Positions 33,427 to 42,354 of a stretch of 64,000 nt of DNA are shown piece after piece (positions within the stretch are counted from its first letter, which is position 1; each line of letters starts with the position of its first letter). The translations under genes were made by a program, and so were the position numbers. The DNA is from a virus. The stretch lies in IMG/VR virus record IMGVR_UViG_3300048930_001424, positions 1 to 64,000 of that record; one strand, given 5' to 3'. The notes under the pieces were generated by a model. The model searched no databases. It worked only from the letters and a program-made list of their open reading frames with translations, and was not told the origin of the DNA.

Positions 33427-33461
33427 GGATGTGAGTGTAGGCAGCCAATCGAGCAAACGGA

Positions 33462-33473
33462 GTATTTCAATAC
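33462..33473. promoter_or_regulatory. Small palindrome in divergent promoter region
   Basis: GTATT-TC-AATAC is a 5-2-5 inverted repeat in the 185-bp region between the minus-strand XRE-ImmA pair and the plus-strand defence operon. It lies in an AT-rich patch unlike its surroundings. Size and place suit an operator for the XRE protein, but no second copy was found. Confidence 0.4.
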
Positions 33474-33539
33474 ACAAATCATTACAGACGGGTCACGGGG
33501 GCACCAGAGGTCCCCGCCTAATCTCATCAGCCGCCGACA

Positions 33540-33567
33540 TTGACGGCACTATCGCATGTGCTATACT
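33540..33567 (+). promoter_or_regulatory. Sigma70-like promoter of the defence operon
   Basis: TTGACG (33540-33545) and TATACT (33562-33567) with a 16-bp spacer, close to the sigma70 consensus and conspicuous in a GC-rich setting. The predicted start near 33574 leaves a leader of about 38 nt before the ATG at 33612, which has AGGA upstream. The TTG of the -35 box is also an in-frame start codon, but then the coding sequence would begin within the promoter. Confidence 0.7.
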
Positions 33568-33611
33568 CGTTCCAAGTGAAGCACGCGATAGACTCCAATC
33601 AGGAACTGCCG

Positions 33612-36600
33612 ATGCCTCCTGCCCGTCCAAGCAGCCCGGTCCCTGCGGACTACGGTGCGAAGATCAAGGAACTGCGCGGCCGCCTCGGCCTCACGCAGGT
33701 CAGGTTGTCTGAGCGTTTAGGAGTCTCGTTCGCCACCGTGAACCGGTGGGAGAACGCCCAAAGCCGTCCCTCTCCCTTGGCGTGGCAACAGATCCTGGAA
33801 CTGGGTGGCGACGAAGAAGCCGTCGCCGAGGTACCCGAGGATCGCCCACGTTCAGCGGTCATGGATTTCACTGGCCGCCCTGATGCGATCAGGGCGCTGG
33901 CGGAGGGGGAGCGGCTCTCGTTTGGCCACATGACGAATCCCGTGTTCGCCACCGAAATCGCTCAGATCGACCCGCTGCCGCACCAGCGCATCGCCGTCTA
34001 CGACCACATGCTCAAGCAGCCTCGGCTCCGATTCCTGCTCGCCGACGACGCGGGCGCGGGCAAGACGATCATGTCGGGACTCTACATCCGCGAGATGTTG
34101 TCCCGGCGACTGCTGCGGCGCATTTTGGTGGTGCCGCCAGCCGGGCTCGTGGGGAACTGGCGGCGCGAACTCTCGACGCTTTTCAGCCTGTCGTTCCGAA
34201 TCGTCGAAGGCTCCGAAGCCGCGTCGGGCAATCCCTTCATTGGCGACGACAGTGACCGCGTCATCGTGAGCGTGGACACCTTGTCCGGCCCGCGCGTGTT
34301 CGGCCGTCTCCGCGAACCAGAGGTGCAGCCCTACGACCTCGTGATCTTCGACGAGGCCCACAAGCTCGCCGCTGATCGCGGCGGCGACCTTAGGGTCCGC
34401 AGAACTGAGCGTTACCGACTGGCCGAGGCGTTGGCGGGCGTGCCAGATCTTGACGAGGCGTGGACGCTTCCCTGGAGCGCGGCCAACCTGCTGCTGCTGA
34501 CGGCGACGCCGCACATGGGTAAGGACTATCCGTACTTTGCGCTGTGGCGGCTGCTCAATCCTTCTGTCATCTCCACGCCTGAAGCGTTCAACGAGTATCC
34601 CCCGGACCAGCGGGGGCTCCACTTCATCCGGCGCACCAAAGAGGAAATGGTCACGCTGACGGGTCGTCCGCTTTACCCAACGCGAATCTCCGACACGCTC
34701 GGCTACGCCCTGTCGCAGGGTGAAGTCAGCGAGCAGGCACTCTACGACGGCACCACGGAGTACCTGCGATTCATCTACAACAAGGCGAAAATGCTGAACC
34801 GCTCGGCTGCTCGCCTGGCCATGAGCGTGTTCCAGCGCCGCTTGGCGAGTTCCACATTCGCACTCCTGCGGTCCTTCGAGCGGCGGATAGAACGCTTGAC
34901 GACGCTCATCGAGGATGTTCAGGCGGGCAAGATCACGATGGAGCAAATCATCACGCTCCAGCGCCGCATCTCTGACGATGACGACGTGTTCGACTCAAAG
35001 ACGGCTGACGACGAACGGTCCCCGGTAGACGGCGGCGAGGAGAATGAAAAGGCCGAGCAGTCGCTGCTGCAGGGGGTGATCGCCGCGTCGATCGCCGACC
35101 TCATCGCCGAGCGCGACCAGGTGCAGGAACTCCGCGATCTCGCCCAGCGGGTGTACGACAAGGGCGTCGAGTCCAAGTTCGAGAAGCTCCGGGAAGTCAT
35201 CCTCGAGGACCGCTTCGCGCATGAGAAACTGATCGTCTTTACCGAGCACCGCGACACACTCACATTTCTTGTCCGACGCCTCAATGGCATGGGGTACACC
35301 GGCCAGGTCGCTCAAATCCACGGCGGGATGCACTACAGCGAGCGCGAGGAACAGGTTGAAAAGTTCCGCAAGCCCATCGCCGAAGGCGGGGCACGGTTCA
35401 TGATCTGTACCGACGCGGCCGCTGAGGGCATCAACCTTCAGTTCTGTTGGGTGATGATCAACTACGACGTGCCCTGGAATCCCGCGCGGCTCGAACAGCG
35501 CATGGGCCGCATCCACCGCTACGGTCAGCAGCACGATCCCGTGATCATCATGAACCTCATCGCCCCCGAGACGCGCGAGGGCAAGGTGATGGAGACGCTC
35601 CTAGAGAAACTGGAGCGCATCCGTAAGCAGCTCAAGTCCGACAAGGTCTTCGACGTGATCGGACGGCTGTTCCAGGGTGTTTCGATCAAGCAGTACATGG
35701 AGGCCGCCGTCGAAGAGGATGACGCCGCAGCTGTCGCCGCCAAACTCGGTGGTATCCTGACCGCCGAGCAGGTCGAAGCGTTGGCCGAGCGAGAGAAGTC
35801 GCTCTTTGGGGATGGCGGCGATGTGAAGCGGGAACTGCCCCGTATCCGTGCTGAGATCGACAACGAGGCATATCGCCGACTGCTGCCCGGCTATGTCCGC
35901 CAATACATCGAGAACGCCGCCCCGCTCGTGGACATCGAGATCGACGGAGATGCACGCTCGTTTTTTTCGTTCAAGCCCGCTCGTCGCGGCGCGATCGACC
36001 GCATCTTGCCCACGTTGGACTTCTACCCCACGCGCCTTCACGAACTCCTGACGGTCTCCCGCCCGCCCAGCAAAGCGGACGGTATCTGGGTGCATCCCGG
36101 CGAGCCCGTCTTTGAGCAGTTCCGGGCCATCGTGTCCGACCGGCTGAGCGCCGAGGCCGCGAAGGGCGGGGTGTTCGTCGATCCCGACGCGGAGCGCCCG
36201 TACCTATTCCACCTCGCGCTTGTGTCGGTCGTCCGCGACGCCGATCCGCAGATGCCCGAGCTCGGTGCAGCATCCACGTTTGAATCCCGTCTCGTCGGCG
36301 TCAAGCAGTTCGAAGGGACTGAACTTCAGGTCTGTCCCGTCGAGCACTTGCTGTTGCTCAAGGGAGGCACAGGGCTTCCAGCAGCGGCGCAACGGCTGGC
36401 GGTCGCGGCACCGGGACTCCGAGATCAGGCGGCCGCGTTCATCGTCGAACGCGTCGCCCGGCAGTTGGCCATCGACCGCAAGAACCGACTGCTCTCCACG
36501 ATCGAGGAACGCGAAGCCTTCCTGCGGCGGGGCTTCAGCTACCAGGAGGCCGAACTCGCCGCCGCCCGCGGCAAGCAGGCCGAAAAGGCGCGATCAGGCA

Positions 36601-37181
36601 ACCGCACCGCCGCGAAAGAACTGGAGGAGATCAAGCGGGCGCAGCGTGATCTCACGGCCCGCCGTGACCGAGCCATCGCGGTCATCCGCCGCGAGCCGGA
36701 ACTGATCGGTCTTGCCCCGATTCATTTCGTCGCTCACGCTCTCGTGGTGCCATCCTCAGACCCGCTCGATCGCGAGCGACACGACGCTGATGTTGAGCAT
36801 GTCGCCATGCAGATCGCTTGGGCATGGGAGGAATCAGAGGGAGCCGTCGTCAAGGACGTGCATACGCCAGAACTCGCGCGGGCGGCGGGCTTGCCGGATT
36901 ACCCGGGCTTCGATCTGTTGTCGGTGCGGCCGAGCGGTGAGAAACGGGGCATCGAGGTCAAGGGCCGTGCCGCGACCGGCGACGTGGAGTTGTTCTCCAA
37001 CGAGTGGGCCAAGGCGTGCAACATGGGGCCGTCTTACTGGCTTTATGTGGTCTACGACTGCGCCACTCCAACGCCGCGACGTGCGCGCGTCCGCGACCCA
37101 TTCAATCGTCTGCTCGCCAAGGCAAAGGGCAGCATCCTCATCAGCGCTAAGCAGATTCTCTCTGTGGAAGGCGATGCCTGA
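33612..37181 (+). CDS. HTH-SNF2 helicase-DUF3883 defence protein
   Basis: 1189-aa protein. An XRE-type HTH (residues about 16-64: IKELRGRLGLTQVRLSERLG and TVNRWENAQSRPS) precedes an SNF2/SF2 helicase with Walker A DDAGAGKT near 145-152, DEAH near 246-250 (VIFDEAHK) and helicase C-terminal segments (FTEHRDTLTFLVRRL, later MGRIHRYGQ). A coiled region and a DUF3883 domain close the C terminus (near 1095-1175, FDLLSVRPSGEKRGIEVKG). DUF3883 resembles restriction-endonuclease-fold modules, and the EVKG fits a PD-(D/E)xK-like motif. It would translocate on and possibly cut non-self DNA. It is the first gene of the operon. Confidence 0.88.
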   Translation: MPPARPSSPVPADYGAKIKELRGRLGLTQVRLSERLGVSFATVNRWENAQSRPSPLAWQQILELGGDEEAVAEVPEDRPRSAVMDFTGRPDAIRALAEGERLSFGHMTNPVFATEIAQIDPLPHQRIAVYDHMLKQPRLRFLLADDAGAGKTIMSGLYIREMLSRRLLRRILVVPPAGLVGNWRRELSTLFSLSFRIVEGSEAASGNPFIGDDSDRVIVSVDTLSGPRVFGRLREPEVQPYDLVIFDEAHKLAADRGGDLRVRRTERYRLAEALAGVPDLDEAWTLPWSAANLLLLTATPHMGKDYPYFALWRLLNPSVISTPEAFNEYPPDQRGLHFIRRTKEEMVTLTGRPLYPTRISDTLGYALSQGEVSEQALYDGTTEYLRFIYNKAKMLNRSAARLAMSVFQRRLASSTFALLRSFERRIERLTTLIEDVQAGKITMEQIITLQRRISDDDDVFDSKTADDERSPVDGGEENEKAEQSLLQGVIAASIADLIAERDQVQELRDLAQRVYDKGVESKFEKLREVILEDRFAHEKLIVFTEHRDTLTFLVRRLNGMGYTGQVAQIHGGMHYSEREEQVEKFRKPIAEGGARFMICTDAAAEGINLQFCWVMINYDVPWNPARLEQRMGRIHRYGQQHDPVIIMNLIAPETREGKVMETLLEKLERIRKQLKSDKVFDVIGRLFQGVSIKQYMEAAVEEDDAAAVAAKLGGILTAEQVEALAEREKSLFGDGGDVKRELPRIRAEIDNEAYRRLLPGYVRQYIENAAPLVDIEIDGDARSFFSFKPARRGAIDRILPTLDFYPTRLHELLTVSRPPSKADGIWVHPGEPVFEQFRAIVSDRLSAEAAKGGVFVDPDAERPYLFHLALVSVVRDADPQMPELGAASTFESRLVGVKQFEGTELQVCPVEHLLLLKGGTGLPAAAQRLAVAAPGLRDQAAAFIVERVARQLAIDRKNRLLSTIEEREAFLRRGFSYQEAELAAARGKQAEKARSGNRTAAKELEEIKRAQRDLTARRDRAIAVIRREPELIGLAPIHFVAHALVVPSSDPLDRERHDADVEHVAMQIAWAWEESEGAVVKDVHTPELARAAGLPDYPGFDLLSVRPSGEKRGIEVKGRAATGDVELFSNEWAKACNMGPSYWLYVVYDCATPTPRRARVRDPFNRLLAKAKGSILISAKQILSVEGDA

Positions 37182-37217
37182 GATTGTCCTGGTCGGATTC
37201 TCGTGGGAAGCTCCCTT

Positions 37218-38288
37218 ATGGCAGACACACACTCCAAGTCCATTTGTGCAACTCTGGCAGACTACCGGCATGGCGAGATCGCTGCTCGAACGCCAGCCGA
37301 TGTCGATCGATGGATTAATCAGTTTGACAAGGGCGATCGAGACGTGGTCCTTCAGGAGACGGACCGGTTATTGCAAAAGCACTACGTCAGCGGAAAGGCC
37401 GCCAGGGCGTTCATCGACAGCATCTGGGCGACACAGAAGCTGATGGGAGCGTCGGCCGCATCAACAGTTGGCGGGTTCAAGTTCTTGGAGGTTGCCCGTA
37501 AGGGGGCAAGCCAAGGCGCCATGATCGAGTTGGCGAGATCTAGCCTCAAGCAGGCTCTCCGACTTGATCTCGATGCGTGCGGCAAGAGCCCTACGGCATA
37601 CGTCTATTTAGATGACTGCCTTTTTTCCGGCAACACCGTTGTGCACGATCTCAAGGATCACGTTGACGACCTGGCCAAGAACTCGACTGTCCACATGGTG
37701 TTCCTCGGCGGACACAACGGCGGGGTCAGGTACATCACGAAAGCTCTCGCACCCATCCTCGCCAAGCGTGGGATCAAGCACAACGTATGGACGATCCCCA
37801 CTCACACCTTTCAGAATCTACCCTGGGAGCCGGAGTCCTTCCAGCCGATGTGGCCCACCGAGGTGAAGGGTGACAAGCTGGTCGATGCCTACCTGGCTCG
37901 CGTGCAGAAAGCGTGTGAGGGCAAGTCCTTCACGCCCAGGCTGTTCCGGCCTCAGGCACGGACCAAAGAGGACGTGTTCTCTTCCCCTGCGGCGCGTCAA
38001 GCTGTTGAGACCGCGTTTCTGCGCAAGGGAGCATTCATTGTCGCGCAGTGCCAGAACCCGAAGGACAGCATGCGTCCGCTCGGCTACGAGTATCTGAGCT
38101 CACTCGGGTTTGGGGCGTTGATTGTGACCTACCGCAACATCGCGAACAACTGCCCCTTGGCGCTGTGGTGGGGCGATCCGAATGCCGCCAAGTCACATCC
38201 GCTCTCGAAGTGGTTCCCGTTGATCCCCCGTAGAAGCAATCAGGAGACTGCGAGCTCATCCTTCAGTGCTGACGATTACGACTTCTGA
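37218..38288 (+). CDS. PRTase-CE-like phosphoribosyltransferase-fold protein
   Basis: 356-aa protein matching the phosphoribosyltransferase conserved-effector pattern. It has an N-terminal helical part with RWINQF at residues 31-36, a PRPP-loop-like YVYLDDCLFSGNT at 128-140 (two acidic residues followed by SGNT), and a C-terminal HPLSKWFPLIPRR typical of the family. Known PRTases move phosphoribose between PRPP and bases. In conflict systems this variant is predicted to act on nucleotides or nucleic acids, with unproven chemistry. It lies between the helicase and the NADAR-methyltransferase. The Met at 37218 is chosen; a GTG five codons earlier is possible. Confidence 0.75.
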   Translation: MADTHSKSICATLADYRHGEIAARTPADVDRWINQFDKGDRDVVLQETDRLLQKHYVSGKAARAFIDSIWATQKLMGASAASTVGGFKFLEVARKGASQGAMIELARSSLKQALRLDLDACGKSPTAYVYLDDCLFSGNTVVHDLKDHVDDLAKNSTVHMVFLGGHNGGVRYITKALAPILAKRGIKHNVWTIPTHTFQNLPWEPESFQPMWPTEVKGDKLVDAYLARVQKACEGKSFTPRLFRPQARTKEDVFSSPAARQAVETAFLRKGAFIVAQCQNPKDSMRPLGYEYLSSLGFGALIVTYRNIANNCPLALWWGDPNAAKSHPLSKWFPLIPRRSNQETASSSFSADDYDF

Positions 38289-38301
38289 ATCGAACACCCA
38301 C

Positions 38302-41300
38302 ATGGCCAGAACACCAGAAACCCGCACCTACGACCGCGCGACCTCTGTGGTCTTCCTGAAGACCAAAGAGCGATTCGGTGGGCTGTCGAACATGGCGGGA
38401 GGGTTTCCATTGCAAGTTTGTGGCCGTCGCATCTTGACATCTGAGGCGTTGTACCAAGCGTGCCGGTTCCCGCACATGCCGGACATTCAGGAACTCATCG
38501 TCGATCAGTCGAGCCCGATGACTGCGAAGATGAAGAGCAAGCCCTACCGGAGTCAGTCCCGGGCGGATTGGGATGCTGTCCGCGTCACCATCATGCGCTG
38601 GTGTTTGCGCGTGAAGCTGGCTCAGAACTTCAAGTCGTTTAGCCGACTCCTGCGAGAGACGGGTGATCGGCCGATTGTCGAGGAGTCCCGCAAGGACGAC
38701 TTCTGGGGCGCGAAGCCCTCCACGCCAGACCGGCTTGAAGGCAAGAACGTCCTCGGTCGCTTGCTTATGGAGCTTCGCCAACTCGTTCTGGCGACGGCGG
38801 ACGACACGCTTCAGTCCGTCGACCCACCGGCCTTGCGTGAGTTTCTGATTTTTGGTCAACCGATCGGGCGGATTGGCGCGGGCGCGGCGGCACCCGCGCC
38901 CATGTCTGTCGCGGCGCTGTTCGCCGACGCTCCCGAGACATTGGAAGAAGCAAAGCCCATCACGGCCTCATCCGCTGGTCTCATCTCGCCCCCTGTGCCT
39001 GCTGTCGTTCCCGTGAGCATCACAATGACCGACCACCCACGCCTCATCGAACACGCCTTCCCATTGAAACAGGCGTCATTGGACTCCGTTCATGAGAAGA
39101 ACGTGCGCCATGGCCACATTTCTACGATCCATCTCTGGCCAGCACGGCGACCCCTCGCTGCTTGCCGGGCGGCACTGATCGCCACTCTACTGCCGGACCC
39201 CGGCACGCCCGAAGGCCGTCTGGCGCTGTGTGAGAAGATTGGCGGACGAGTGGTCAAGCGGATCGAGAAGAAGAAAATGCCGAACGGCTCCACGGTCGAG
39301 CGAGAAAAGCTCGACACTGAAGGGGGCATCCTCCACTGGGGGCGAGAAGTTGAGAACGTGGAGGCGATGGAGTGGTTCCGCCAGGAGATTCGCAAGGCCC
39401 ACGGCGGCCGCGCTCCAAAGGTGCTTGACCCTTTTTCGGGTGGTGGCGCAATCCCGCTCGAAGCCATGCGACTGGGATGCGAAGCGACGGCCGTGGACAT
39501 CAACCCGGTCGCATGGTTCACGCTCAAGTGCACTCTTGAATACCCGCAAAACCTCGCTGGTCAGACGTGTAGGCTCCCCGCATTCATTCTGCGCAATGAG
39601 GCCTTCATGTTCGAGTTCTTCACGAAGGCAAAGGGGATGAGCAAGGGCCAGGCCGCCAAGGCGATGGAACGGCTGGGACGGAAGCTCAAAGACGGAGAGC
39701 AGACTAACTTGGATTTCGGAGCCGCCGCGGGCGAACTCGACGCAGACATGGCATGGCACGTGCGGGCGTGGGGGCGATGGGTCCTAGAACGCGCCCGGCA
39801 CGACCTATTCAAGTACTACCCGACTTACGCTGACTTCGAACCGCTTAAAGACAGCGGTAAGGTCTACGAGCGCCAGCCGATGCGCCTCGTTCCTGCGAAT
39901 GAGAGCGGCGTTGCCGATTGTGATTCGCTCAACAGGGAGTTCTCAAAGGACTACCTGGCAGTCGCGGGCAATCCGCGGTGGTTGTCCAAACCGACAGTGG
40001 CGTATCTCTGGGCCCGCACAGTCACCTGCAAGAACTGTCGGGCAACGGTCCCATTGCTAAAGACACGCTGGCTTTGCAAGAGCGACAGAAAGCGGGTCGT
40101 TCTGACGATGACGCCACGTGCAGACGGGACTGGCGTTGTGTTCGGTATCGACAGCCAGGTTGAGAGCAAGGGTGGCAACGCAGCGCAGAAGAGGGAGCAC
40201 GACAAAAAGGTCGGCGCGGGCACCATGAGCCGCGCCGGTGCCAAATGCCCCTGCTGTCCGAGCATCATGACGATGGAGGACATTCGCTTGGAGGGACAGG
40301 CCGGGCGACTCGGAAGTGTGATGACCGCAGTCGTCGCGGATGAACCTCAGGGCAAGACTGGAAAGTCGTATCGCTTGCCGACTCGAGAGGAGCTCGAAGC
40401 GGCATCACTTGAGGAAGAGGCGATCAAGTCTGCATTCGCGGCCGTGCCGTTTGGCGTGCCTGAAGAGCCGACGCCCAGCGCTGATGCACTGGGCATGCGC
40501 ATCCCGCTCTACGGATTCAACAAATGGAGAACGCTTTTCACTCCTCGGCAGTTGCTTGCCCTTGGTGTTTTCGTCACCGACACGCGCGACGCTCGCAACG
40601 AAATGACCACTCACGGATACTCAGAAGAGTGGGTCGAAGCGGTTGGGGCTTACCTAGCGTGTGGCATCGATCGCCTATTGGATTTCGCCAACTGCGGCAC
40701 GCAATGGAAGCTCGACGCGAGCACCATCAACCACTCGTTCGTCCGCTTCGCTTTACCGATTACCTGGGACTACGCAGAGGGGAATCTCCTCGGCGAAAGC
40801 GCGGGAAGTTATCTGATTTGCCAAGATCGGATCGCCACGGCCTTGGACACGTTTTGCGAGTGGAAGTTCAGGTCTCCGGCACCGAAGATCATCCGCCAGT
40901 CATCTGTGCAGCCCACGCGAGGCGAATTTGATCTCATCCTGACAGATCCACCGTACTACGACGCAATCCCCTATTCGGATCTCATGGATTTTTTCTATGT
41001 GTGGCTTCGTCGAATGGTCGCCGGAGTAAGCAAGGACATCGATCTGGCATTTCAGGGCGACCTGTCGCCAAAATGGAGCGATGACGAGAACGATGGCGAG
41101 CTCGTTGACGACTCCAGCCGCCACAAGGGCGATGCGGCGAAGAGCAAACAAGTCTACGAGGACGGCATGGCCCGCGTCTTCACTCAATGCGCGGCCGTCC
41201 TCAAACCACAAGGCCGCCTGGTAATCGTTTTCGCCAACAAACAGCCCGACGCCTGGGAAACGCTCGTCTCAGCGATCATTCGTGCGGGGTTCACAGTGGA

Positions 41301-42348
41301 CGGAACCTGGCCCATCCAGACGGAGCAGGCGAGCCGAATGCGAGCGATTTCCTCTGCCGCCCTCGCGTCTTCCGTTTGGCTTGTGTGCAAGAAGCGTTCT
41401 GCGACCGCCACTGCGGGATGGGACAACCGCGTCGTCGAAGAGATGCGGACAAACATCGGCAGGCGACTTCAAGAGTACTGGGATGCGGGGATCAAGGGGC
41501 CGGACTTCATCTGGGCAGCGACTGGCCCGGCTCTTGAAGCATTCAGCAAACATCCGGTCGTCAAGAAGGCCAACGGCCCCGGCACCATGAGTGTCACCGA
41601 GTTCCTCACGCACGTCCGTCGCCTCGTGGTGGACTACGTCGTCGGCCAGGTGCTTTCGGGCACGGATGGTGCCAGCGGAGTAGTTGGGAGTGGTGCGGCC
41701 GCCGACAGGTTGGATGAAGCCACGGCCTACTACTTACTTCACCGCAACGATTTTGGTCTCGGTGAAGCTGCCGTGGGCACCGTCATCCTCTACGCCGTCT
41801 CGTGCGGACTCTCCGACCGCGACTTGGTTGATACTTGGGAATTGGCCGTCATGGTCGGTGATGACACTGTCACAGCCGATGATGCAGAAGACGAAGCTCA
41901 AGACGGTGGTGACGGACCTTCCGAGGATGAGTCAGGTAGCAAGGGGAGCACCATCCGCCTAAAGCGATGGAGTGAACGCACAGGTCGGAGCAGCGCCTCC
42001 ATCGGCTACGAAGCCCCCGGCGGACGACCCGTGCCGCTCATCGATCGTGTCCACCGCGTGATGCAGTTGTACAAGGCTGGCGACATCGGTAAGGTTGACG
42101 AGTATCTTGACGAGCACGGTCTGCGCCGTCACGAACTGTTTAAGCGTGTAATCCAGTCACTGATCGAGGTGTCGCGCCGGGAGCGAGGGACGGCCGCGGG
42201 CGGTCGTGATGATCACGGCGACGAGACGACGCTACTCGAAGCTCTCAGCAACCACATCGGGGCCAAGGGTGCGAAGCGGCAGACAGGCCAGCGCGAACTA
42301 AGCGAGACCACCGACAATTGGACGCCGACCTCGGCGTCGGCGGAGTAA
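38302..42348 (+). CDS. NADAR domain fused to DUF1156 DNA methyltransferase
   Basis: 1348-aa protein with two parts. Residues 1-165 are a NADAR (YbiA/DUF1768) domain: FGGLSNMAGGFPL, the key Glu48 in LTSEALYQA, RKDDFWGA near 130-137 and NVLGRLLMELR near 149-159. NADAR enzymes remove ADP-ribose from guanine. A Pro/Ala linker spans 190-240. Residues 245-1100 are a DUF1156-type adenine methyltransferase: DPFSGGG near 376-382, zinc-ribbon CKNCRA and CPCCP segments, and DPPYYD near 882-887. The C terminus is acidic and then helical. I know of no standard system with this fusion. An ATG at 38266 would overlap the upstream gene; 38302 starts at the domain. Confidence 0.88.
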   Translation: MARTPETRTYDRATSVVFLKTKERFGGLSNMAGGFPLQVCGRRILTSEALYQACRFPHMPDIQELIVDQSSPMTAKMKSKPYRSQSRADWDAVRVTIMRWCLRVKLAQNFKSFSRLLRETGDRPIVEESRKDDFWGAKPSTPDRLEGKNVLGRLLMELRQLVLATADDTLQSVDPPALREFLIFGQPIGRIGAGAAAPAPMSVAALFADAPETLEEAKPITASSAGLISPPVPAVVPVSITMTDHPRLIEHAFPLKQASLDSVHEKNVRHGHISTIHLWPARRPLAACRAALIATLLPDPGTPEGRLALCEKIGGRVVKRIEKKKMPNGSTVEREKLDTEGGILHWGREVENVEAMEWFRQEIRKAHGGRAPKVLDPFSGGGAIPLEAMRLGCEATAVDINPVAWFTLKCTLEYPQNLAGQTCRLPAFILRNEAFMFEFFTKAKGMSKGQAAKAMERLGRKLKDGEQTNLDFGAAAGELDADMAWHVRAWGRWVLERARHDLFKYYPTYADFEPLKDSGKVYERQPMRLVPANESGVADCDSLNREFSKDYLAVAGNPRWLSKPTVAYLWARTVTCKNCRATVPLLKTRWLCKSDRKRVVLTMTPRADGTGVVFGIDSQVESKGGNAAQKREHDKKVGAGTMSRAGAKCPCCPSIMTMEDIRLEGQAGRLGSVMTAVVADEPQGKTGKSYRLPTREELEAASLEEEAIKSAFAAVPFGVPEEPTPSADALGMRIPLYGFNKWRTLFTPRQLLALGVFVTDTRDARNEMTTHGYSEEWVEAVGAYLACGIDRLLDFANCGTQWKLDASTINHSFVRFALPITWDYAEGNLLGESAGSYLICQDRIATALDTFCEWKFRSPAPKIIRQSSVQPTRGEFDLILTDPPYYDAIPYSDLMDFFYVWLRRMVAGVSKDIDLAFQGDLSPKWSDDENDGELVDDSSRHKGDAAKSKQVYEDGMARVFTQCAAVLKPQGRLVIVFANKQPDAWETLVSAIIRAGFTVDGTWPIQTEQASRMRAISSAALASSVWLVCKKRSATATAGWDNRVVEEMRTNIGRRLQEYWDAGIKGPDFIWAATGPALEAFSKHPVVKKANGPGTMSVTEFLTHVRRLVVDYVVGQVLSGTDGASGVVGSGAAADRLDEATAYYLLHRNDFGLGEAAVGTVILYAVSCGLSDRDLVDTWELAVMVGDDTVTADDAEDEAQDGGDGPSEDESGSKGSTIRLKRWSERTGRSSASIGYEAPGGRPVPLIDRVHRVMQLYKAGDIGKVDEYLDEHGLRRHELFKRVIQSLIEVSRRERGTAAGGRDDHGDETTLLEALSNHIGAKGAKRQTGQRELSETTDNWTPTSASAE

Positions 42349-42354
42349 TCGAAC

